Source of the DNA: an uncultured Lachnospiraceae bacterium
GTDB lineage: Bacteria; Bacillota; Clostridia; Lachnospirales; Lachnospiraceae
Length of the DNA: 64,000 nucleotides
Direction: 5' to 3'
Assembly: GCA_900551115.1 (NCBI GenBank)
Contig: URUY01000001.1
Span: 1 to 64,000, forward strand
Numbering within the stretch: position 1 is the stretch's first letter; every line of letters starts with the position of its first letter. The notes under the pieces were generated by a model that searched no databases, was not told where the DNA came from, and worked only from the letters and a program-made list of their open reading frames with translations. This document shows positions 56,987 through 64,000 of this stretch, one piece after another. Both the position numbers and the translations under genes were made by a program.

Positions 56987-58882
56987 ATGAACAAACTGGC
57001 TTTATCAGACGATATTTTGCTGAAAATAGAAAAACCGGCGCGCTATATCGGCGGCGAGGTGAATGCAGTCATAAAAAACAAAGAGGAAGTGGATGTAAGG
57101 ATTGCCATGTGCTTTCCTGATGTATATGAAATTGGCATGTCCCATTTGGGGATTCAGATTCTTTACGACATGTTTAACCGTCTTAAGGGTGTGTGGTGTG
57201 AAAGAGTTTATTCTCCCTGGGTAGATTTGGACGCCGTGATGCGCAGGGAAGGGCTTCCTTTATTTGCATTGGAGTCTCAGGACCCGATTAAGGATTTTGA
57301 TTGGCTGGGCATTACGATTCAATATGAAATGTGTTATACCAATATTTTGCAGATACTTGATTTGTCTGGAATACCGCTTTTAGCAAGCGAGAGAGGGGAG
57401 GAGGTTCCCATCGTCATTGGCGGCGGTCCCTGCACCTACAATCCTGAGCCGATTGCAGATTTCTTTGATTTATTCTATATCGGCGAAGGCGAAACCCAAT
57501 ACGAAAATCTGGTTAATCTTTACAGAGAATGTAAGAAAAACGGTCTTGGACGAAAGGAATTTTTAAGGCGTGCCGCCAAAATTCCCGGTATGTATGTGCC
57601 GGCTTTTTATGAACCTTCTTATCATGAGGACGGTACCATTGCTGCTTTTACACCGATAGAAGAGGGCATTCCTGCCACCATTTTAAAAGAAATCGAAATG
57701 AATGTTTCCGATACCTTTTACCCGGAAAAACCATTGGTTCCTTTTATGCGGATTACGCAGGACAGAGTCGTACTTGAAATTATGCGCGGCTGTATCAGAG
57801 GCTGCCGTTTCTGTCAGGCCGGACAACTCTACCGCCCGGTCAGAGAACGGGAGGTTGAGGTACTTAAGAAATATGCCGTAAACATGTTAAAAAATACCGG
57901 TCAGGAGGAGATATCTTTAAGCTCCTTAAGCTCCAGTGACTATACAAGGCTGCCTGAGCTTATTGACTTCCTGATAGAGGACTGCAGCAAAAATCATGTG
58001 AATATTTCGCTGCCTTCCTTAAGAATCGACGCCTTTTCCTTAGATGTCATGAGCAAGGTGCAGGATGTGAAAAAGACAAGCCTTACCTTTGCACCGGAAG
58101 CCGGCAGCCAGCGTCTTAGAAACGTTATTAACAAAGGGCTTACGGAAGAAGATATCCTAAAGGGGGCTGCACTTGCCTTTGAAGGCGGCTGGACAAGGGT
58201 AAAGCTGTACTTTATGCTGGGGCTTCCTACGGAAACGGAAGAGGATATCCGCAAAATAGCAGAATTATCCAACAATATTGCCGCCACCTTTTTCGATGTG
58301 GTACCAAAGGACAAGCGTGTCAACGGAAGGGTACAGATTGTGACAAGTACATCCTTCTTTATTCCCAAACCGTTTACGCCTTTTCAATGGGCAAAGCAGT
58401 GTACCAAAGAGGAGTTTTTAGAAAAGGCTTACACTACCAAAAAAGCGATTGCAGAACAGCTTAACCAAAAGAGCATAAAATATAACTGGCATGAGGCGGA
58501 TACCTCTGTTTTGGAGGGTGTTTTGGCCAGAGGCGACAGACGGATTTCCAAGGTGCTTTTAAAGGTCTATCAAAAAGGGGCTATCTATGATGCATGGAGC
58601 GAATATTTTGATAATGCCAAATGGATGGAAGCCTTTGAGGAATGCGGACTGGATATCGGTTTCTATACCACAAGAGAACGTAAGTTAAATGAAATCTTCC
58701 CATGGGATTTCATTGACTGCGGCGTATCCAGGGAATTCTTAAAACGGGAATGGCTAAAGGCACAGAAGGAAGAAACAAGTCCTAACTGCAGAAAGCAGTG
58801 TCAGGGCTGCGGTGCTTCCCAATTTGGCGGCGGCATATGCTTTGAAGAGCATTATGATGATGACACACCTTGCTGGTCTTAA
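56987..58882 (+). CDS. TIGR03960-family B12-binding/radical SAM protein
   Basis: A 631-residue radical SAM protein. An N-terminal B12-binding-like region (VRIAMCFPDVYEIGMSHLGIQILYD) is followed by the radical SAM core with CIRGCRFC. A C-terminal region has a Cys-rich segment (CRKQCQGCGASQFGGGICFEE). It is always found next to a TIGR03936 protein and RNase E/G in Clostridia, and the same order is seen here. The reaction is unknown; a role in RNA or ribosome modification has been suggested by context only. Confidence 0.9.
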   Translation: MNKLALSDDILLKIEKPARYIGGEVNAVIKNKEEVDVRIAMCFPDVYEIGMSHLGIQILYDMFNRLKGVWCERVYSPWVDLDAVMRREGLPLFALESQDPIKDFDWLGITIQYEMCYTNILQILDLSGIPLLASERGEEVPIVIGGGPCTYNPEPIADFFDLFYIGEGETQYENLVNLYRECKKNGLGRKEFLRRAAKIPGMYVPAFYEPSYHEDGTIAAFTPIEEGIPATILKEIEMNVSDTFYPEKPLVPFMRITQDRVVLEIMRGCIRGCRFCQAGQLYRPVREREVEVLKKYAVNMLKNTGQEEISLSSLSSSDYTRLPELIDFLIEDCSKNHVNISLPSLRIDAFSLDVMSKVQDVKKTSLTFAPEAGSQRLRNVINKGLTEEDILKGAALAFEGGWTRVKLYFMLGLPTETEEDIRKIAELSNNIAATFFDVVPKDKRVNGRVQIVTSTSFFIPKPFTPFQWAKQCTKEEFLEKAYTTKKAIAEQLNQKSIKYNWHEADTSVLEGVLARGDRRISKVLLKVYQKGAIYDAWSEYFDNAKWMEAFEECGLDIGFYTTRERKLNEIFPWDFIDCGVSREFLKREWLKAQKEETSPNCRKQCQGCGASQFGGGICFEEHYDDDTPCWS

Positions 58883-58900
58883 TGCAGAAATGAGGTTTTT

Positions 58901-59689
58901 ATGAAAATCAGAATTAAATTCCGAAAATACGGAAATTTAAAATATATCGGACATTTGGATGTACAACGCTATTTTCAGAAGGCTGTCCGCAGGGCAGGCA
59001 TTGACGTAGCGTATACAACAGGGTTTTCTCCTCACCAGATTATGTCCTTTGCCGCGCCTTTAGGGGTGGGTCTTGAAAGCAACGGAGAATATATGGATAT
59101 GGAGGTTCACTCCTTTGCCGGAAGCGAGGATACCATACGCCGCTTAAATGCTGCAGGCGCAGAAGGAATTGAGGTGCTTTCAGCCAAAGTACTGCCAAAA
59201 GACGCCGGAAACGCCATGGCAAGCGTGGCTGCCGCAGGCTACACCGTGCGGTTCAGGGAAGGCAGAGAGCCTTCTTTTGACTGGCAGGAACAGCTTTCTG
59301 CTTTCTTTGCAAAAGAAAATATTCCTGTTATGAAAGAAACGAAAAAAAGTACTCTGGAAATTGACTTAAAACCGGGCATTTTCTGTCTGGAAAGACAGGA
59401 TGATGCCATTTACATGCTTTTAGATGCCAGCAGTTCGGGTAATATTAAACCCGGTATGGTAATGGATGCCTTTTGTGCTGAAAATCATGACACACTGGCT
59501 GAAAATGCCCTGCTTATTACAAGAGAAGATACCTATACCAATATCGGAACACCGGAAAAACCGGAATTTGTGCCTCTTGACGCCATTGGTACCGATTCCG
59601 CCGCCATAGACGGTTCAGAGCTGCCTGATGCAGCTGTGGTTGAAAGGACAACAGTATCCGAAGACAACAAAACGGAGACAAGCTCATGA
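58901..59689 (+). CDS. TIGR03936-family radical SAM-associated protein (DUF2344)
   Basis: A 262-residue protein starting with KIRIKFRKYGNLKYIGHLDVQRYFQKAVRRAGIDVAYTTGFSPHQIMSF (only its first half quoted by motif: FSPH), the DUF2344 signature. It has no CxxxCxxC of its own and is thought to act with the preceding radical SAM enzyme. The C-terminal 60 residues are acidic and low-complexity. The stop overlaps the RNase E/G start by 4 bp. Confidence 0.88.
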   Translation: MKIRIKFRKYGNLKYIGHLDVQRYFQKAVRRAGIDVAYTTGFSPHQIMSFAAPLGVGLESNGEYMDMEVHSFAGSEDTIRRLNAAGAEGIEVLSAKVLPKDAGNAMASVAAAGYTVRFREGREPSFDWQEQLSAFFAKENIPVMKETKKSTLEIDLKPGIFCLERQDDAIYMLLDASSSGNIKPGMVMDAFCAENHDTLAENALLITREDTYTNIGTPEKPEFVPLDAIGTDSAAIDGSELPDAAVVERTTVSEDNKTETSS

Positions 59690-60903
59690 ATACCGGCAAA
59701 TTACTGATATTACGGTACAACAAAAAACTTATGGCGTTACTGACGGCAAACAACAGGCTTCTTGCTGCCCATGTCTATGAGGAAGAAAGCTTTTCCCTTG
59801 TAGGCGGTATTTATATAGGAAAAGTACAAAGTATTGTAGACAATATTGATGCAGCCTTTGTGGAAATCGAAAAAAATAAACGCTGTTTTCTGCCTCTTTC
59901 CGATATAAAAGAGCCGCACCTCATTAACCGTGCATATAACGGACGGCTGCATGTGGGAGACGAGCTTGTTGTACAGGTGACCAGAGATGCGATTAAGACA
60001 AAGCAGCCCTTTCTTACCACCAGGATATCCCTTGCGGGTACTTATCTGGTAGCTGCTGACGGTCCCACACAGCTCGGAATGTCTGCCAAGCTTTCCGGCG
60101 CTGCAAAGGAGAAGATAAGCCAATTTCTTCAAAAAGAAGGTCTGATTGATGCTGCCGGCAACTGTCTTTCTATGGAAAACATGGGAATGGTAGTACGCAC
60201 CAATGCAGGAACCCTGAAAGAGGACATGGAGCCGCTTTTAAGAGAGTGGGAGAGCTTAAAGGAACAGCTTACAAACCTTCTTGCAGCGGCAGTCCACAGA
60301 ACCTGCTTTTCCTGCCTGAAAAAGAACGAAAAAGGCTATCTGTCTGATTTAAAGGACTATTATGCAGGTGACTTTAACGAGATTGTCACCGACTGTGAAG
60401 ATATTTATAAAGAACTGAAAGAGTATTATCAGGACAAAGGGACTTCCGAAGCCTTGGACATTACCCTCAGACTGTATCAGGATGAATATCCTTTGGAAAA
60501 GCTGTATAGCGTAAAGACGCTGTTGAATAATGCCCTGGAAAGCCGTGTATGGCTTAAATCGGGCGCTTATCTGATTATTGAGCCAACAGAAGCCCTTACG
60601 GTTATTGATGTCAATACGGGCAAATGTGAAGCAGGACGGCATAGCGAAGATACCTTCTTTCAGATTAACATGGAAGCAGCGGAAGAAATAGCCCTGCAGA
60701 TAAGATTGCGGAATCTTTCCGGAATCATTATTGTTGACTTTATCAATATGGTTTCCGAAGAACGTCAGAAGGCTTTATTGAACCGGCTTGACGTACTGAC
60801 AAAAGGGGATTCCGTAAAAACGGCTGTCGTAGATATTACACCTCTGGGACTGGTGGAAATCACCCGCAAACGAATCAGCAGACCATTGAGAGAACTGTTA
60901 TAG
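59686..60903 (+). CDS. Ribonuclease E/G family protein
   Basis: A 405-residue RNase E/G. An N-terminal S1-like RNA-binding segment (about 35-125) precedes the DNase I-like catalytic core, with the metal-binding aspartates in VIDVNTGK and IVDFINM. The product ends at KRISRPLRELL and lacks the zinc-link CPxCxG segment that helps RNase E/G dimerise, so it is a short form. It cleaves single-stranded RNA, acting in rRNA or mRNA processing. It overlaps the TIGR03936 gene by 4 bp. rplU, the usual next gene in Clostridia, is missing; a Nudix gene follows. Confidence 0.88.
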   Translation: MNTGKLLILRYNKKLMALLTANNRLLAAHVYEEESFSLVGGIYIGKVQSIVDNIDAAFVEIEKNKRCFLPLSDIKEPHLINRAYNGRLHVGDELVVQVTRDAIKTKQPFLTTRISLAGTYLVAADGPTQLGMSAKLSGAAKEKISQFLQKEGLIDAAGNCLSMENMGMVVRTNAGTLKEDMEPLLREWESLKEQLTNLLAAAVHRTCFSCLKKNEKGYLSDLKDYYAGDFNEIVTDCEDIYKELKEYYQDKGTSEALDITLRLYQDEYPLEKLYSVKTLLNNALESRVWLKSGAYLIIEPTEALTVIDVNTGKCEAGRHSEDTFFQINMEAAEEIALQIRLRNLSGIIIVDFINMVSEERQKALLNRLDVLTKGDSVKTAVVDITPLGLVEITRKRISRPLRELL

Positions 60904-60915
60904 GAGAGCGCGTTT

Positions 60916-61464
60916 ATGGAGCTTATAAGCTTAAAAAAAGTAAAAGACGGCAGGTATCTGAAAAACTATGAACTGACTTATCTGAATAAAGCAGGGAAAG
61001 AAAAAACCTATGAAATCATCAGCAGAAGAGAGCTGGCCGATGCCACCGACCTCGGGAAAAAATCCAGCGGTCTTTCCATTATTGCCACCTGCAATGACAG
61101 GCTTTTACTTCTGTATGAATTTCGTATGGGCATCAACAAAAGAATTTACAACCTCTGCGCCGGTATGCTGGAAGAAAACGAGAGCATCGAGGCCTGTGTG
61201 GAACGGGAGCTTTACGAGGAAACCGGTCTTAAATTAGAAAAGATAAACAAAATTCTGCCGGCTTCTTATTCTGCGGTTGCCATATCCGATTTAAAGACAC
61301 ACATTGTTTTTGCGGAGGTTTCCGGCAGGCTTTCAGACCATTCCTCTGATAATGAAGATATAAAAGCTGCTTTTTACAGCAAAACGGAAGTGGAACACCT
61401 TTTGGAAACGGAAGAATTCAGCTCCAGAGCCCAGATGGCTGCATATTTTTTTACAAAATTCTAA
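60916..61464 (+). CDS. Nudix hydrolase (ADP-ribose pyrophosphatase-like)
   Basis: A 182-residue Nudix protein with the box GMLEENESIEACV...RELYEETGL, preceded by an N-terminal beta domain as in ADP-ribose pyrophosphatases. The conserved Nudix box glutamates are intact. It probably hydrolyses ADP-ribose or a sugar nucleotide. It starts 12 bases after the RNase E/G gene with SD AGGAG and is likely co-transcribed with it. The stop codon is five bases before the first operator of the M56 gene. Confidence 0.87.
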   Translation: MELISLKKVKDGRYLKNYELTYLNKAGKEKTYEIISRRELADATDLGKKSSGLSIIATCNDRLLLLYEFRMGINKRIYNLCAGMLEENESIEACVERELYEETGLKLEKINKILPASYSAVAISDLKTHIVFAEVSGRLSDHSSDNEDIKAAFYSKTEVEHLLETEEFSSRAQMAAYFFTKF

Positions 61465-61468
61465 AAAT

Positions 61469-61518
61469 GGTTTACACTGTAGACCCCCGCGTGATATAAT
61501 GGGTTTACAGTGTAGACC
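61469..61518 (+). promoter_or_regulatory. Promoter with twin BlaI/MecI-like operators
   Basis: Two near-identical 17-bp palindromes, GGTTTACACTGTAGACC (61469-61485) and GGTTTACAGTGTAGACC (61502-61518), have centres 33 bp apart. The -35 TTTACA (61471-61476) lies in the first, 18 bases follow, and TATAAT (61495-61500) lies between the two; the second covers the start of transcription. TACA-N-TGTA cores are like BlaI/MecI operators, so a BlaI-type repressor should block this promoter. Confidence 0.75.
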
Positions 61519-61545
61519 ATTGTTTTTTTGAGGGGAGGAATTGCT

Positions 61546-64000
61546 ATGAGAGAATGGATTATTACTTCAAGTATATTAATTGTAATTGTGGTTTCCGTTC
61601 GGTTTTTATTTAAAAACAGGCTGTCGGCACGTTTACGATATGGCCTTTGGCTGCTTGTACTGGTAAGGCTGCTCCTTCCGGTATCTTTAGTTGACAGTCA
61701 ATTGAGCATTTTAAATTTTCTGCCTTTTTCTTTAGATGAAAACCAGACAGCCACTTATGGCAATTTAAACGGTACTCCTTTTGAAGACACTGATTTTGCT
61801 TTAGGACAGGATTTGACTTTGGAACAGGACAATGCTCTTAAAACAGATAATTTTTCAGGACAGGATCTTATAGAGCAGGATGTTATATCCGGTCAAAACG
61901 CGAACGCGGCAACTTCCAATCAAAATATAAGGAGTGGGAGAGGAGCGACCCCTTTTTTTGATTTTCTGAAAGAAAATATTACGGAATTGGAACGGACGGC
62001 TACGGCTGTTTTAATAGGCGGTATGTTTCTGTTCATGATCATATTAGCCGTTTCCAATCTTTTTTTCTATTTTAAGCTGCGCCGCAGCCGTATCCCTTTT
62101 GAAACTGAGGGAAACCCAGATGGGATTCCTGTTTATATTTCTGCAGTAATAAACATTCCCTGTATGTTCGGGTTATTCCGTCCTTCCATATACATAAGTC
62201 CTTCTGATAAAGCTGATAAACAATATTTACAATACATTCTGCAGCATGAAGGTACTCATTACCGTCACCGCGATTATGTTTGGTCGCTGCTAAGATGCCT
62301 GTGCCTGATTTTACACTGGTATAATCCATTTGTATGGCTTGCTGCCTATTTAAGCCGGCAGGATGCGGAATTGGCCTGTGATGAAAGTGTCACCAAAAAT
62401 TATACTGACTCCAAAAGAGAAGAATACGGCAGGGTGTTAATTGAACTATCCGCAAAGACTTCTTCTCATAAGAATTATTTCTGTTGTGCAACGACTATGT
62501 CTGACGGAAAAAAACTGTTAAGGGAGCGAATTGTCAGAATTGCAAAGAAACCACAGTTTTTCTGGCTTTCCACCTCCTGTGCAGTTATCTTGTGTATAGC
62601 AGCCATATTGCTTACCTTTACAGGCGTAAAAGAAAAGTCACAGGCGGAATCGACATTACAGACATCATCTTCATCCCAAACAGGACTGTTACCGACCAAA
62701 CAGCCGTTACAGACTGAAGTTCCTGTACAAACAGATGCTTCTGAAGATAACTCATCTGTTGATAATACGCCGGAATCGTCAGAAACAGAATTTGAGGAGG
62801 ACATAGTTTTTATTAATGATTTTCTGCTTGATTTAAACAAGGATGGCATGTCGGATATCCTGCGCCTGACCGGTTTAGGTATAACAACACCTGAAGATAA
62901 TCTTACCACTGCGGACGGGTTACGGGAATGGATTGGCTCAAATGCAGCCGGATATATGATTTTAAGTGTTTATGATGGTACAAAAGCAGTAGAAGATATG
63001 ACTGCCTTTACCCCCGGTATGGTACTTGATGAGAGTTCCTTGATAGAACAGTTTGATAATTTGGCATTAGCACATCCCGGAAATAACCAATACAGCTATT
63101 ATGAAGCAGACGGTTACAGCTATCTGATTCAAAATATTCCTTATTTCGGGCAGGGATATGGAAGCTACTCCTACAATATATGGACATATTCTGTGGATTG
63201 GGAAAAAATATATGTTGCAAGAGAAGAAATTTTCTTTAATGCCAATCCAAGGGACATTTTAGATGAAAGCAGAACAATGTATGCAGGTTATTATGTGCTG
63301 GATTTTCCTGTAGAAGATATGATTGCCTATACGGAAAAGTTAAAATCTTTTTTGGATAAGGCATTCCTGATTGCTGATTTCAGCAATTATCAGTTAAACA
63401 GGGAGTTTACGGTCAGTACGATATATGATACAGAAAATATTGTGCCCAATGCCTATTATATATGGAACTGGGATTCTTGCTTTACAGGTGTAAAGGATAG
63501 TGAAGGTTTGGCTGAAAAGCTTTTCGCTATCAAGAACAGGATATATGAAACAGTAGTGTCAGATACAGAGCATGATATAGATTACATCGTAACCGGCCAG
63601 GGTTTAAATGCCCCCGATATTCCTTATACAACAGCAGAAGAGGAAGCTTCTTTATCCGATATTGATTTTAGTAAGCTGCCTGCATCTGCAAAAGATTTAC
63701 CTTACTATATTGTGGAGTTTGCATATGCTAATCTGGAAGAAAATATAGCAAATAATTCCGTTTACTCAGACTGGCGAATTTATGAAATGAACTGGGTATA
63801 TACCTATTATATCAATGAAAACCCAATTGATATCTATACCTGTTATTACGAGTTTTATACCCAATATCCTGAACTAATAGAATTAATTGGCGGTAAAGAG
63901 GATAAGGGAGATGGATGGTTTCGGGATTCTGCCACCAGCCTTGGTACCTGTGTTGCATATGACAGAAATACAGGTATCTGTTTTCACACAGGTGCTACAG
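61546..64000 (+). CDS. BlaR1/MecR1-type M56 membrane metallopeptidase, cut by the window end
   Basis: An open frame of at least 818 codons that runs off the right edge without a stop. The N-terminal part has several membrane helices, with an unusual Asn/Gln/Asp-rich loop (about 85-140), and the zinc site HEGTH at residues 234-238 with a downstream Glu in DAELACDE (Glu275). A further helix (about 340-360) leads to an outer Ser/Thr/Gln-rich linker and a large extracellular domain. BlaR1-type proteins sense a ligand outside and cleave or inactivate a BlaI repressor inside. No penicillin-binding motif is seen in the part visible, so the ligand may not be a beta-lactam. SD AGGGGAGG is 7 bases upstream of ATG 61546. 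Confidence 0.85.
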   Translation, partial: MREWIITSSILIVIVVSVRFLFKNRLSARLRYGLWLLVLVRLLLPVSLVDSQLSILNFLPFSLDENQTATYGNLNGTPFEDTDFALGQDLTLEQDNALKTDNFSGQDLIEQDVISGQNANAATSNQNIRSGRGATPFFDFLKENITELERTATAVLIGGMFLFMIILAVSNLFFYFKLRRSRIPFETEGNPDGIPVYISAVINIPCMFGLFRPSIYISPSDKADKQYLQYILQHEGTHYRHRDYVWSLLRCLCLILHWYNPFVWLAAYLSRQDAELACDESVTKNYTDSKREEYGRVLIELSAKTSSHKNYFCCATTMSDGKKLLRERIVRIAKKPQFFWLSTSCAVILCIAAILLTFTGVKEKSQAESTLQTSSSSQTGLLPTKQPLQTEVPVQTDASEDNSSVDNTPESSETEFEEDIVFINDFLLDLNKDGMSDILRLTGLGITTPEDNLTTADGLREWIGSNAAGYMILSVYDGTKAVEDMTAFTPGMVLDESSLIEQFDNLALAHPGNNQYSYYEADGYSYLIQNIPYFGQGYGSYSYNIWTYSVDWEKIYVAREEIFFNANPRDILDESRTMYAGYYVLDFPVEDMIAYTEKLKSFLDKAFLIADFSNYQLNREFTVSTIYDTENIVPNAYYIWNWDSCFTGVKDSEGLAEKLFAIKNRIYETVVSDTEHDIDYIVTGQGLNAPDIPYTTAEEEASLSDIDFSKLPASAKDLPYYIVEFAYANLEENIANNSVYSDWRIYEMNWVYTYYINENPIDIYTCYYEFYTQYPELIELIGGKEDKGDGWFRDSATSLGTCVAYDRNTGICFHTGAT

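Noticed and set aside
1..64000. Mobile elements, CRISPR, tRNA or rRNA genes, toxin-antitoxin or phage-defence loci
   Set aside because: I looked for transposase or integrase motifs, regular repeat-spacer patterns, cloverleaf sequences and defence domains and found none I could support.

Overview
This window looks like a chromosomal segment of a spore-forming, Gram-positive anaerobe of the Lachnospiraceae (class Clostridia). I base this on gene content and order: rpmB next to yloU/yloV-like genes and recG, coaD near ylbJ, a DUF2953-gerW sporulation pair, and the block TIGR03960 radical SAM - TIGR03936 - RNase E/G. SD sequences are strong (GGAGG type) and some TTG/GTG starts occur. The genus cannot be fixed from this sequence alone. 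Nearly all of it is housekeeping chromosome. I see no prophage, insertion sequence, CRISPR array, rRNA, tRNA or recognisable defence locus.

Layout. 1-7.4 kb: a small lipoprotein on the minus strand, cobalamin-dependent methionine synthase, then a branched-chain amino acid block (ilvB, two ACT-domain regulatory subunits, ilvC). 7.4-11.6 kb: ABC exporter, GH43 glycosidase, DedA membrane protein. 11.6-14.7 kb: a two-component system. 14.7-17.5 kb: a LysR regulator divergent from leuC-leuD. 17.7-27 kb: MATE transporter, ruvAB (with a LexA-like box), zapA, a U32 protein, a FtsW/RodA-PBP pair, a Nudix hydrolase. 27-30.8 kb: an HD-GYP protein and a sporulation-type cluster (DUF2953, GerW, a 48-residue membrane protein, a J-domain coiled-coil protein). 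30.8-36.3 kb: rpmB, Asp23/YloU, FakA-like, recG, DegV (FakB-like). 36.4-46.3 kb: a type IIA topoisomerase pair, rsmD, coaD, a coiled-coil protein, an amidase, ylbJ, an RsuA-type pseudouridine synthase, an HAD phosphatase. 46.3-51.2 kb: YgiQ radical SAM protein, SDR, RluA, RecU. 51.2-56.4 kb: a partial histidine operon, hisZ-G-D-B-IE. 56.5-61.5 kb: a small membrane protein, two radical SAM family proteins, RNase E/G, Nudix. 61.5-64 kb: a BlaR1/M56 membrane peptidase cut by the window edge, behind a twin BlaI/MecI-like operator.

How parts fit together. ilvB/N/N/C and leuCD supply valine, isoleucine and leucine, and the LysR gene beside leuCD is its likely regulator. HisZ plus short HisG form the two-part ATP phosphoribosyltransferase. 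FakA-like and DegV-like proteins could form a fatty acid kinase. ZapA, FtsW/RodA-PBP and the amidase act in envelope growth and division. YlbJ, GerW and DUF2953 point to sporulation.

Most interesting points: a promoter nested inside a 14-bp perfect inverted repeat and T-tract in front of the topoisomerase pair; a GyrA-like subunit with no visible GyrA box; a degenerate HisF-like barrel fused to HisIE; an HD-GYP protein whose HD histidine is tyrosine; twin operators in front of an M56 sensor peptidase with no repressor gene upstream; and two terminators lying inside the coding ends of convergent genes. I found no single clearly new multi-gene system.
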